A stretch of DNA of 64,000 bases from Exiguobacterium sp. TNDT2 (lineage in GTDB: Bacteria; Bacillota; Bacilli; Exiguobacteriales; Exiguobacteriaceae): NCBI RefSeq assembly GCF_003331145.1, contig NZ_QLVE01000011.1:1-64000 (forward strand), read 5' to 3'. The first letter of the stretch is position 1; each line of letters begins with the position of its first letter. The position numbers were made by a program, and so were the translations under genes. This document shows, in pieces, positions 17,158 to 24,928 of the stretch. The notes beneath the pieces are model-generated. The model was not told the DNA's origin. It was given only the letters and a program-made list of their open reading frames with translations, and searched no databases.

Positions 17158-17333
17158 TGCGTTCAGACGTTGCACGATCGGATGTTTGGTGTAACACCAA
17201 GTGAACGATAATCGGAGCGAGGATCGGGACGATCACATAATCGCCGACCCAGGTCCATAGTTGCTCCATCCGCACCACCGCCTTCCTCCATTGTGGACTT
17301 GGCGGCTGACCCCACTATTGCTGCGTTAACCTG
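17066..17333. repeat. Inverted repeat flanking the candidate toxin gene
   Basis: The blocks CAGGTTA, GTGG, AGCCGCC and ACAATGG appear in that order on the plus strand at 17066-17104 and again on the minus strand at 17333-17288, with small insertions (six extra bases between the last two blocks in the right copy). The right copy is the toxin mRNA leader and abuts its ribosome site. The left copy is in the antisense RNA. Confidence 0.75.
17147..17269 (-). CDS. Candidate type I toxin: 40-residue hydrophobic peptide (Fst/Ldr-like)
   Basis: The frame from ATG 17269 reads MEQLWTWVGDYVIVPILAPI, then IVHLVLHQTSDRATSERTKK. One hydrophobic helix (about residues 11-27) with a Pro-containing APIIVHLVL core and a charged tail is the build of Fst/Ldr-type membrane toxins. 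A strong GGAGGAAGG (17281-17289) lies 11 bases upstream; GTG at 17275 in the same frame is better spaced and would add two residues. An extended -10 (TGCTATAAT, core 17341-17346) gives a leader of about 65 nt. A minus-strand hairpin (GCCGGTG/CACCGG, about 17034-17057, then TCTCTTTCT) may terminate it. Family assignment is by eye. Confidence 0.6.
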   Translation of the reverse strand: MEQLWTWVGDYVIVPILAPIIVHLVLHQTSDRATSERTKK

Positions 17334-17340
17334 CCTCTTC

Positions 17341-17349
17341 ATTATAGCA
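17341..17349 (-). promoter_or_regulatory. Extended -10 promoter of the candidate toxin mRNA
   Basis: On the minus strand TGCTATAAT is a perfect -10 hexamer with the extended TGn element. No good -35 is seen at 16-18 bases, so it probably relies on the extended motif. Transcription would start near 17334. Confidence 0.55.
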
Positions 17350-17372
17350 GATTCCCTCCAAAAAAGATGCTA

Positions 17373-17398
17373 AAAATAGGAACGTTTGTTCCTATTTT
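17373..17398. repeat. Perfect 11-bp inverted repeat upstream of the toxin promoter
   Basis: AAAATAGGAAC and GTTCCTATTTT form a perfect stem around GTTT. It lies between the candidate toxin promoter and the purine-permease promoter, and could be a bidirectional terminator or an operator; T-rich ends on both strands favour a terminator. Confidence 0.5.
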
Positions 17399-17467
17399 AT
17401 AAAATGAACCTTTCGTCCGAATGGGTCTCATGACTGGGTCCAAAGATGGATTTGAACCAAGATTGTC

Positions 17468-17497
17468 TTGCATGTCAGAAGTCAGACAGGATATAAT
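17468..17497 (+). promoter_or_regulatory. Sigma-A promoter of the purine permease gene
   Basis: TTGCAT at 17468-17473 and TATAAT at 17492-17497 are 18 bases apart. The leader of about 50 nt before ATG 17556 contains no recognisable purine riboswitch. Confidence 0.5.
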
Positions 17498-17555
17498 CAA
17501 CCTCGTGTGTATAACCACATGGGTGGGTGAGGGTGCCAATAAAGGATTGATTCCT

Positions 17556-18818
17556 ATGGCAAAACAAACAGAATGGAAAACAGAAACATACGGGGGCGTG
17601 CTGAACTTTCTGGCGACAGCATACATCCCGGCCGTTCACGCGGCAATCTTGACACAAGCCGGACTCCCGTTCGAGGGAGCGCTCGTCGGAGCGATTTTGA
17701 CAAGCATCATCGGAACGTTCATCGCAGGGCTGTTCAACTTGCCACTGCTCCTGTTACCGGGGATGGGCATCAACGCGCTGTTCACGTACACGCTCGTCCT
17801 GCAGATGGGGCTGAGCTGGCAAGGCGCGCTCGCTGTCTCATTCGTCTCAGGGGCGCTCGTCGTCCTGTTGACGGTGACGAAGGTGGCGAGGAAACTCGCG
17901 AACGCGTTCCCACCGATCATTCATGACGGATTGACGGTCGGACTCGGCCTGTTCCTCATCTTGATCGGACTCGAGGCGGCGGGGATCGTCTCGGGCGGTG
18001 GCGGGGCACTGCTTCATATCGGAGACCTCGGGGAACGGACGGTGCAGGTCGCGTTCCTGTCGCTCTTCGTCGCCATCCTTCTCTTCTTGAAGATGGGGCC
18101 GAGCAGTTTCCTATGGACGATTGCGTTCGGGGTCGGCTTGAGCGCCGTCATGGGAACGCTCGACTGGACCGGTGAGTTCGCGCTCATGCCGTTCCTCGAG
18201 TCGTTCGGCACCGTGTTCGGCAACGTCTCGTTCGCCGAGTCGGCGTCACCGATCTTCCTCGTCGCCGTCGGCGTGTTGACGCTCGTCTTGCTGATCGAGA
18301 ACATCAGCCTGATCCAGAATCAGACGCGCGCCATCGGCAAGGATGCGGATGCCCCGAAAGGGCTCGTCGCCCAAGGGTTATCGACGATGGCCGGTGCCAT
18401 GTTCGGTTCGAGCCCGACCGTCTCGACGGTCGAGGTAGCGGCCGGCATCTCGGTCGGCGCTCGGGGCGGCATCGCCTCGTTCGTGACGTCAGGCCTGTAC
18501 GTCGTCTCGCTCTTGCTGTTGCCGCTGTTCGCGATCATTCCGGTGACGGCAATCGCGCCGGTGTTGATCATCATCGGCATGATGATGTTCCAGAACGTGA
18601 AGCATCTCCCGCTCGACAATTGGGAGCATGCCTTCCCGGCGATTCTCGTCATCATTATGATCCCGTTCACGTATTCCATCGTCGATGGCATCGGGTTCGG
18701 ATTCATCGCCTATACGATGATCGTCTTGTTCAAGAAGGGCTATCGGTCGCTCAGTCCGGTCGTCGGTGTCTTGACCGTATTGTTCCTGGTTTTCTTTTCT
18801 TTACCAGTCTGGCTATAA
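17556..18818 (+). CDS. NCS2 (AzgA-type) purine permease
   Basis: AAAGGA at 17541-17546 selects ATG 17556, giving 420 residues; the frame is open upstream but without a ribosome site. About 12 to 13 membrane helices run through the protein. Family marks include the GGVLNFLATAYI opening, LLLPGMGINALFTYTLV near 70, PPIIHDGLTVGLGLFLILIGL near 125, and GSSPTVSTVEVAAGISVGAR near 290. This is the guanine/hypoxanthine/adenine branch (PbuG/PbuO-like) rather than the uracil-xanthine branch. It imports a purine base with a cation. Substrate preference cannot be read. It is monocistronic with its own promoter and terminator. Confidence 0.88.
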   Translation: MAKQTEWKTETYGGVLNFLATAYIPAVHAAILTQAGLPFEGALVGAILTSIIGTFIAGLFNLPLLLLPGMGINALFTYTLVLQMGLSWQGALAVSFVSGALVVLLTVTKVARKLANAFPPIIHDGLTVGLGLFLILIGLEAAGIVSGGGGALLHIGDLGERTVQVAFLSLFVAILLFLKMGPSSFLWTIAFGVGLSAVMGTLDWTGEFALMPFLESFGTVFGNVSFAESASPIFLVAVGVLTLVLLIENISLIQNQTRAIGKDADAPKGLVAQGLSTMAGAMFGSSPTVSTVEVAAGISVGARGGIASFVTSGLYVVSLLLLPLFAIIPVTAIAPVLIIIGMMMFQNVKHLPLDNWEHAFPAILVIIMIPFTYSIVDGIGFGFIAYTMIVLFKKGYRSLSPVVGVLTVLFLVFFSLPVWL

Positions 18819-18824
18819 GATGGG

Positions 18825-18854
18825 GCGGTACCGTGTATACGGTGCCGCTTTTTT
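18825..18854 (+). terminator. Terminator of the purine permease gene
   Basis: GCGGTACCGT pairs with ACGGTGCCGC across GTAT and is followed by six T residues. Confidence 0.85.
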
Positions 18855-18881
18855 GTATGATGAAACAAAGGAGGTGTTTGA

Positions 18882-19475
18882 ATGGATCAAGCAGGCGGAT
18901 TCATTTCCATCGGGATGGCTTATCCGAGCCATTATCCGTTACCTGAACTTGCTCAACATGTATGTGCGGAACTGTTAAGTAGCGGTGGCGAAATCATAAA
19001 CGTGACATACAGTCAGAATGAGGCGGGCACTAGTTGGACGACAACGACAGATCCCGATTTTGCTCAGATCGGGCATTACGGATCTATCCATTTACAAAGC
19101 AACTATTTTGGAGACGTGGACATGACGATGACCGCGTCCCTTCAAGAGATGGACACCTATGTCGGGATTCTCATCGATGTAAAGTGGAATGATGTCGTTT
19201 CACATCCTGCATCGAGAACTGCGTTCACACAGCAAATCGAACGACTGCTCATGAACATGTACCGGTATGTGGCATTTTCATATGCGATTGCCGGGCACGA
19301 ACTTGAGCTCGACTGGGCACCTGATGCGTTTCCGACATCAGCGGACTGGTTGGATACGTTCCCTCTTTCTATGGTCCCGTCACCACAAGGCGTGGCGGTA
19401 ACTTACGGTTCAATTTCAATCGACGGGGTGACTCCTCAAACCAATATAAAGAGGTCTATCCCGTTAGATGCATAA
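18882..19475 (+). CDS. Hypothetical protein, 197 aa
   Basis: AAAGGAGGTG at 18868-18877 precedes ATG 18882, an almost perfect ribosome site. The product starts MDQAGGFISIGMAYPSHY and alternates strands and helices (GEIINVTYSQNEAG, IHLQSNYFGDVDMTM, TYVGILIDVKWNDV). It is cytosolic, with no signal peptide, metal motif or nucleotide loop. The overall look recalls small immunity-type proteins of polymorphic toxin systems, but no toxin gene is near and I cannot name the family. Downstream 19476-19573 holds only the leader of the DinB gene. Confidence 0.7.
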   Translation: MDQAGGFISIGMAYPSHYPLPELAQHVCAELLSSGGEIINVTYSQNEAGTSWTTTTDPDFAQIGHYGSIHLQSNYFGDVDMTMTASLQEMDTYVGILIDVKWNDVVSHPASRTAFTQQIERLLMNMYRYVAFSYAIAGHELELDWAPDAFPTSADWLDTFPLSMVPSPQGVAVTYGSISIDGVTPQTNIKRSIPLDA

Positions 19476-19573
19476 GTGAGACTAGATCACCTCTATCAAG
19501 CATTCCTTGATTGACGAAGCTAAGTGCTAAGCGGCCCAATTTTCTTAGCTTATAACCGAAGGAGGATACTTTT

Positions 19574-20062
19574 ATGACGAAAACCTCAGGTGTCATCGAC
19601 GAGTTTGCATCCTATATAGACTGGTTAAACACATTGTCGGGATTGGATGAATCGATGTGGGAAAAATCGATTGCAACCGACAAATGGTCAATCAAAGCAA
19701 TCGTCCTTCACATCGCCCATTGGGACAATCATCTGTTGAACGTCATCGTCCCGGCCGTCAAGACCGGGGAAGCCATGATTTTCCCTGAATTCGACTCATT
19801 TAACGCGCGAGCGACCCAAAAAGCGAAACGTCTTTCGGGAGAAAACGTGCTCCAGTTAGCCAAAACGAGTCGGAGCTCGCTTATAGAAACGCTTCGGTCA
19901 TTACGTCAAGAGACGCTGACTTCTCACACGATGGCAAACGGAACGACCCATTCTCCGCATGACGGTGTTCCGTACACACTTGCCTATATCGTCACCGAGT
20001 TCATCGAACACGACCGGCACCATCAGCAACAAGTCGACAGCCTCTTGGGGAAAACGTCTTGA
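19574..20062 (+). CDS. DinB-family protein (DinB_2 four-helix bundle)
   Basis: AAGGAGG precedes ATG 19574. The 162 residues have the DinB_2 pattern: WSIKAIVLHIAHWDNHLLNV at about 38-57, whose H supplies a metal ligand, and a final helix TEFIEHDRHHQQQVDSLL with the two further histidines (DRHHxxQ). These proteins fold as four-helix bundles that bind a divalent metal and include thiol transferases (bacillithiol/mycothiol dependent) and damage-induced proteins. The substrate is unknown. Its stop overlaps the TTG start of the next, broken gene by four bases. Confidence 0.82.
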   Translation: MTKTSGVIDEFASYIDWLNTLSGLDESMWEKSIATDKWSIKAIVLHIAHWDNHLLNVIVPAVKTGEAMIFPEFDSFNARATQKAKRLSGENVLQLAKTSRSSLIETLRSLRQETLTSHTMANGTTHSPHDGVPYTLAYIVTEFIEHDRHHQQQVDSLLGKTS

Positions 20063-20549
20063 AGAGACGAGCGAAAGTACGCGGTGTTAGACGAAGACTG
20101 AAACGGTTGCGCATGGATGTCGACGAACAGACCTATTCGTTCCCGACGACGTTTCACGACGGATATTGGCATAACAAAATTCCAATCGATCAACCGTTCT
20201 TACTATCGATAGAGAAGAATAGCCGAATCCAGCACGCCGTCATCGAGCGATGTTAGAAGGGGGAACTCAGCTTGTGCGCCTTCGAGAACAGGAGAGTTGC
20301 CGGGTCGTCGTCTTGATCGACCTGCCGTCGCTCTGGCAGTCCGAACTTCTCGTATTCGAAAGCGACGCACGACTAAAGGCGTTCATGGAACGCGATACGT
20401 CTGAGCAGACGTGGACGCGGTTGCCAGTGGACTCTGTGTGCCTACAGCGATTCATGCTTCCGGCGAACGTCGAGGTACATCGGTTCCATGAGCTGATTCA
20501 AGACGAGGATTACACACATAGCGGGGAAGTCTGGTTGCTCGTTCAATAA
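20059..20549 (+). pseudogene. DUF3916 gene with a one-base frameshift
   Basis: From TTG 20059 the first frame encodes KVRGVRRRLKRL, FPTTFHDGYWHNKIPIDQPF and IQHAVIER, then hits TAG at 20254. The second frame begins at an overlapping ATG (20250) and gives MLEGGTQLVRLREQE, VVVLIDLPSLWQSELLVFES and EVWLLVQ. Joined, this is the full DUF3916 layout known from Bacilli (FPxxFxDGYWHxHLPVxQxF, then INLPxLWDSQIIVF). Insertion of one base at GAGCG-ATG restores the frame. The seven-base overlap could instead be translational coupling of two half-proteins. DUF3916 has no known function. The start overlaps the DinB stop. Confidence 0.75.
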
Positions 20550-20793
20550 GCGGGCAATTTTTTTGTGAGATGAATTATAAAATTAAGTGCAACACCCAAC
20601 GTGAACGTAAAAAATGATTATGGCAGTCTCGAGGCACCATATAAGCATTCAGAAGGGGCATCGATAGAAAATATGGTACAATTTAACATATATGAGAAGG
20701 GTGATTTATATAACAAAACTACTTCTTACGGAGAGAAAAAAGTATCAACATGATCAAAGCTTGATGGTTTAAAAAGAGACGGAGGACGTTCAA

Positions 20794-21765
20794 TTGAAAA
20801 AATTGACTATCATTTTACTTTGCATTCCTTTAATTCTGTTATCAGCATGTTTGGGTGATGAAGAAAATGTAGAAATTGATAAAGAACGTATTGACATGCA
20901 ACCTGAGACCATGAAAATCAACCAGGATAGTGAATTGAAAATTGTGCCACTTTACACACAATATCAAAAATATTTGGAAGCATCACTTGAGACAAACGAT
21001 ACAGAACAGAAAAGAAAATTTTTTAAAGAATTTGTTCTTGATTACATAGAGGAGATTGGAGAAGAGGAGAAGTTCGGAACAGCAGATTTGAAAGGCAACT
21101 TTTTAATGAAATCGACATCCTATGAGCAAGAACTCCTAAATCGAATCGATATATTGATGAGCAAACATGAAGAAATTGAAGAAATGATTATAGAAACCTA
21201 CACCGCTTCACATAAGGTACTTCCTAAAAAGAAAAGTACGATTTTCCTCGTACCAATCAATTCAGAATTTGCATTTATTGGTGAGTCACTGGGTGGGGTT
21301 AGTGGAAATGCATATAAAGACTCTTTTGTCTTTTATCTGAATGAAGACTTCGATAAAAATATTCTTGCTTATGCGACTGCACATGAATATCATCACTTGA
21401 TTCTTCGGGACACACCAAACTTTATGATTAGTTCGATTTTAAATTCTGTCATATTAGAAGGGAAGGCAGATGCTTTTGCAGATCGAATTGTTAAAGGCGT
21501 CTCACCTCCCTGGCATGAACCAATGGATGAGAAAACTAAAGAGCATGTAGCTAGCCTTGTTAATGATTATGAAATAACATTTAACGATTTTGTTGTCGGT
21601 AATGAGCAAAAGAATCTTCCTCGCTGGAGTAACTATATCTTAGGAAAAGACATCCTCGACCATTACTTAGAATCAAATCCAGAGCTCTCGATTCAAGATT
21701 GGACATTCAAAGAAGATCATGAAATCTTAGAAGGCTACAAATATCAGGAGATTCTTCAACAATGA
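20794..21765 (+). CDS. AT-rich lipoprotein with zinc-protease-like (DUF2268-type) domain
   Basis: GGAGG precedes ATG 20794. The first 19 residues are a lipoprotein signal with lipobox LLSAC (Cys19). The mature part (to residue 323) has a HEYHH motif within ILAYATAHEYHHLILRD at about 193-210 and a following LEGKADAFADR, in which the glutamate could be the third zinc ligand; this resembles the DUF2268 predicted Zn protease. The gene is markedly more AT-rich than its neighbours, with AAA, GAA and ATT codons common, which suggests recent acquisition. It would act on the outer face of the membrane. It has its own terminator at 21809 and stands alone. Confidence 0.78.
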   Translation: MKKLTIILLCIPLILLSACLGDEENVEIDKERIDMQPETMKINQDSELKIVPLYTQYQKYLEASLETNDTEQKRKFFKEFVLDYIEEIGEEEKFGTADLKGNFLMKSTSYEQELLNRIDILMSKHEEIEEMIIETYTASHKVLPKKKSTIFLVPINSEFAFIGESLGGVSGNAYKDSFVFYLNEDFDKNILAYATAHEYHHLILRDTPNFMISSILNSVILEGKADAFADRIVKGVSPPWHEPMDEKTKEHVASLVNDYEITFNDFVVGNEQKNLPRWSNYILGKDILDHYLESNPELSIQDWTFKEDHEILEGYKYQEILQQ

Positions 21766-21808
21766 CGAAACAAGTCACATAATTCCAAAATATCGCAGTC
21801 GTGATATC

Positions 21809-21845
21809 TGGCTCCAATCAGTTCGCTTTATTGATTGGGGCTTTT
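21809..21845 (+). terminator. Terminator of the AT-rich lipoprotein gene
   Basis: GCTCCAATCA pairs with TGATTGGGGC (one T-G pair), followed by TTTTG. Confidence 0.75.
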
Positions 21846-22023
21846 GTTCGAAGGAAAGAACACTGAGTTGTGACTATAAAAGGTCCTAATACATTACGAG
21901 TAGAAATCAATTTCATATGAATCCGAATTTAACCGTGCTTGAAGGGAACATATGATTAATTTAAGAACTGATGAGAGCCATTGTTTTGTCCTAGAATGAA
22001 AATCACCCGAGATAAAACCATAT
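21846..22023. other. Gene-free AT-rich interval
   Basis: I see no supported gene here. A 15-codon frame at 21951-21998 follows an AAGGGAA sequence but is too short to call. The segment shares the AT-rich character of the preceding lipoprotein gene and probably came with it. Confidence 0.5.
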
Positions 22024-22051
22024 TTGACTTGCATTTCCAATATGCTATAAT
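22024..22051 (+). promoter_or_regulatory. Sigma-A promoter of MoxR/DUF58 cluster 1
   Basis: TTGACT (22024-22029) and TATAAT (22046-22051) are 16 bases apart, with an extended TGC before the -10. This is the best sigma-A match in the window and drives the 22158-25633 operon. Confidence 0.75.
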
Positions 22052-22157
22052 CCTACCAAACACTTTTTCCAAAAAAAGGATTAAATGGAATCGATGAATG
22101 AAAGGAGCCGTTGAATGAGATGCAGTCGAATCTACATATTCACATACGGGTCGTTAC

Positions 22158-22931
22158 ATGAGAAAAGCCAAAGTTCTTTTTGTATCCGTATCCTTGCTTT
22201 CCTTACTGGTTGTCGCACTCATTTCATTCTCAGGTCAACTCGCTTATACCTACTTCAAAGGGTTGGACATCTCTGGAAGCCCCATCACGAGCTGGGTCAC
22301 GGATTGTCATGACAAGCGAAAGTTGTTTGGGATCATTGAGGTCGTCGATACGGATGTTTGGTGTGGAGATGGTAGTGACGTAGATTCCGGGCCCGGTATT
22401 TCTGAAGCAGGGGCGATTGTTGGGCCATCAGATGATGAAGGCGGCACACCAAGGGAAGATGAGAATAACTCGTCTCCGTCATATGGTACACCATCTACAA
22501 GCGAATCCGATCGCCTTTCCCTGTTGCCTTACATTGTCAGCACCATCCTCCTTCTTTTGATTGGTGTATGGATGTGGCGTAGACGCTTCCACAAAAAGGG
22601 GAGGGAAGCAGTTCCGATAGACGAGAGGATTCACTCAAGGCAAGAGACAGGCGAAACGTTCGAACAGGCAAAACGCTCCGCTCATCCGCTACCAGATTCC
22701 CCGTTGCGGCAACATTTGATTCAATTCGAACAAGCGCTGCCGCCACAACAACGAAGACGGCCGTTCGAGACGTTATCCGCGTGGGCGCGCCGTATCCAAC
22801 TCGATGCTTCACTGCTGAGCTATTTAGAGACCCGTTATGACAAAGTCGAGATCACGCCACAACGTGAAGAAGCGTTCAAACAACAGCTTGATGCCTATTT
22901 ACTTCGTTTAGAAAAGGAGCCACCCTTATGA
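22158..22931 (+). CDS. DUF4129-like membrane protein, first gene of MoxR/DUF58 cluster 1
   Basis: The 257 residues have a membrane segment at 5-27, an extracytoplasmic acidic Ser/Gly/Asp-rich region (about 30-118), a second segment at 121-141 with a basic stop RRRFHKK, and a cytoplasmic tail from about 180 with FEQALPPQQRRRPFETL, WARRIQL and YLETRYD. The tail matches that of 1012-1695. The start is uncertain: a strong AAAGGAG at 22101 serves ATGs at 22115 and 22120 in other frames. The 22120 one encodes a 13-codon leader whose TGA overlaps ATG 22158, suggesting translational coupling. It overlaps moxR by four bases. Confidence 0.75.
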   Translation: MRKAKVLFVSVSLLSLLVVALISFSGQLAYTYFKGLDISGSPITSWVTDCHDKRKLFGIIEVVDTDVWCGDGSDVDSGPGISEAGAIVGPSDDEGGTPREDENNSSPSYGTPSTSESDRLSLLPYIVSTILLLLIGVWMWRRRFHKKGREAVPIDERIHSRQETGETFEQAKRSAHPLPDSPLRQHLIQFEQALPPQQRRRPFETLSAWARRIQLDASLLSYLETRYDKVEITPQREEAFKQQLDAYLLRLEKEPPL

Positions 22932-23851
22932 CCATCAAACGCGTATTGGAACAATTGGACCAAATCTATCTCGGAAAACCTGAAATCACGCGCCTCTGCT
23001 GCACGGCGCTACTCGCGAACGGGCACATCTTGTTAGAGGACGTCCCGGGTACCGGGAAAACGTTACTTGCCAAAAGTATTGCCAAGAGTTTTGAAGCTGA
23101 TTTCACGCGCATCCAATTCACGGCCGATTTGCTTCCGACCGATATCATCGGTTCTGACTTCTTCAACATGCAGACACAGACGTTCGAAAATCGGACAGGA
23201 CCGATTTTTACCAACATCTTATTGATTGATGAAGTGAACCGAGCCGTCCCCCGGACACAATCCGCCTTGCTCGAGGCGATGGAAGAGCGGCAAGTCTCGA
23301 TCGGCGGAGTCACGTATCAACTGCCGGAACCGTTCTTCGTCATCGCAACGCAAAACCCGATTGAATCGGCAGGGACGTTCGCCTTGCCCGACGCTCAACT
23401 CGACCGCTTCTTGATGTCGCTCCAAGTCGGCTATCCCGAAGCGGGGGAAGAACGGCAACTGATTCTACAGACGATTTCGAAGACACGCCACGCCGTCCAT
23501 GCCCTCATGTCGTCCGAGACGTTTTTAACTGTACAGCGAGAAGTCGAGGAGATCCGAGTCCATGAAGATGTCGTCACGTATCTGCTCGCCCTCATCCAAG
23601 AGACACGACATCATCCGCTCGTCGAAGTCGGAGCCAGCCCTCGCGCGACGCTCGCCCTCGTCAAGGCGTCTCAAGCTTACGCTTATATCGAAGACCGTCA
23701 ATTCGTGACCCCGGAAGATGTCCAAGCCGTCGCGACGCATGTTCTGGCACACCGCTTGACGCTCACGCTCGAAGGGGACGTGAAATCGACGAAACGGGAA
23801 GTTCTCGCTGACATTTTGGAGCGAGTCGATGTACCGGTCGAGAAGGTGTGA
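22928..23851 (+). CDS. MoxR-family AAA+ ATPase
   Basis: The 307 residues carry Walker A EDVPGTGKTLL at 37-47, Walker B ILLIDEVNR at 97-105, sensor-1 FFVIATQNPIE near 138, and the C-terminal VGASPRATLALVKASQAYAY and VTPEDVQAVATHVLAHRL marks of the MoxR subfamily. These ATPases are thought to act as chaperones in assembling metal- or VWA/DUF58-containing partners. It is co-translated with the membrane protein before it and the DUF58 gene after it. A second MoxR of 302 residues occurs at 39546-40454. Confidence 0.92.
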   Translation: MTIKRVLEQLDQIYLGKPEITRLCCTALLANGHILLEDVPGTGKTLLAKSIAKSFEADFTRIQFTADLLPTDIIGSDFFNMQTQTFENRTGPIFTNILLIDEVNRAVPRTQSALLEAMEERQVSIGGVTYQLPEPFFVIATQNPIESAGTFALPDAQLDRFLMSLQVGYPEAGEERQLILQTISKTRHAVHALMSSETFLTVQREVEEIRVHEDVVTYLLALIQETRHHPLVEVGASPRATLALVKASQAYAYIEDRQFVTPEDVQAVATHVLAHRLTLTLEGDVKSTKREVLADILERVDVPVEKV

Positions 23852-23853
23852 AG

Positions 23854-24915
23854 ATGCGACAAGTCGAAGTGAGCACACCGTCCCTTTTAGATGACAAGCT
23901 TTGGCCGGCCTATACAGGGATGCTCTTCTTCTTCGTGTGGTTCCCCTACGTCTGGCCGTTCGCTTATCTGGTTGGCGTGATTCTGGGGTTGATGCTCATA
24001 CGGAAATGGCTGACGAAGCAAATCGTTGAGGCGACAGGCTTGTCGTTCCATCAAAAGGAGCAGTTGTTGTTCGTAAATGATCGCGTCTCGCTCAAGATGG
24101 AAGTGACAGGCATCGAGCGACTTGAAGAGCTCGGAATCCCGACGTCGGTCCGCTTAGTCACGGGACACGGCTTGACGTTTGACGAGGACCAGCGCGTGCA
24201 TGTCATACAAATTCGTAACGAAGCGACCTATTCACTTCCGATTCACGCGAAACAGCGCGGTCCCGTTAAAATTGAAGAGTGCAGCCTTCAGTTCAGGCTC
24301 CCGTTTTGGCTCGGCACCATCTTCGTCACAGATCATACGCTACCGTCCTGGATTATCCTCCCGTCCATCATGAGACAGAATAGGTTCGACTCACGCCTGG
24401 TAAGGATGGGGGACCGACTCGTCAAACATTCGCCGCTCAAGGACCCGTTGATGATTCAAAGCACAAAGCGGTATGAGCAAGAGCCGGTCAAACAGATTGA
24501 CTGGATCGCGACAGCCAAGACAGGAAAACTTCAGGCGAAAGTGTATCAACGCCAAAACCTCGATACATTCACGCTCGTGCTCGACTTGAGCGGTCCGCTC
24601 GGAAATGGCCTCCATGCCCGTTACGAAGAGTTGATTCAACAAGCCGCATATCTGGTATCCTATTTAGTGAAGGAAGATTGTAAAGTCGAACTGTTCATCA
24701 ATCGGCTCGATGCTGATAATCATATCGACCACCTACGGATGAGTGACGGTCGCAAGCAGTTGCGGCTTGCGCTTGTGCGCCTCGCCTGGATTCATGAATC
24801 CGATCGATTCGTCGCCACGAAACGATTTACCCAAATCATCGATCGACACATGCATCCGCATGCGGAAATGATTCGGATTGACGCGTCACTGCTCAAGCAG
24901 ATGTCTGTCGGTTGA
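23854..24915 (+). CDS. DUF58 membrane protein
   Basis: AGAAGG lies seven bases before ATG 23854; a GTG at 23848 overlapping the moxR stop is the alternative. The 353 residues begin with two membrane helices (about 15-50: LWPAYTGMLFFFVWFPYVWP and FAYLVGVILGLML). A beta-rich region follows, then the DUF58 core near 200 (MIQSTKRYEQEPVKQIDWIA then AKTGKLQAKVYQ) and a degenerate VWA-like part with TLVLDLSGPLGNG. In the best-known operons DUF58 partners MoxR, but the biochemical role is unsettled. The last gene of the cluster follows after 13 bases. Confidence 0.85.
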   Translation: MRQVEVSTPSLLDDKLWPAYTGMLFFFVWFPYVWPFAYLVGVILGLMLIRKWLTKQIVEATGLSFHQKEQLLFVNDRVSLKMEVTGIERLEELGIPTSVRLVTGHGLTFDEDQRVHVIQIRNEATYSLPIHAKQRGPVKIEECSLQFRLPFWLGTIFVTDHTLPSWIILPSIMRQNRFDSRLVRMGDRLVKHSPLKDPLMIQSTKRYEQEPVKQIDWIATAKTGKLQAKVYQRQNLDTFTLVLDLSGPLGNGLHARYEELIQQAAYLVSYLVKEDCKVELFINRLDADNHIDHLRMSDGRKQLRLALVRLAWIHESDRFVATKRFTQIIDRHMHPHAEMIRIDASLLKQMSVG

Positions 24916-24928
24916 AAGGAGTAAAGAT

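Noticed and set aside
17440-17470. tRNA-like T-loop (GGTTCAAATCC on the minus strand)
   Set aside because: No matching acceptor, D or anticodon arms can be drawn around it, so it is a chance similarity.
17498-17555. Purine riboswitch before the NCS2 permease
   Set aside because: TATAATC is present but is the -10 box; the conserved L2/L3 kissing loops and the J2/3 GTTTCTACC element are missing, and the leader is too short.
22115-22312. 65-codon frame with a strong ribosome site before cluster 1
   Set aside because: The product is Cys/His/Arg-rich without pattern and overlaps the signal segment of the DUF4129-like protein; only its start region may matter, as a leader.
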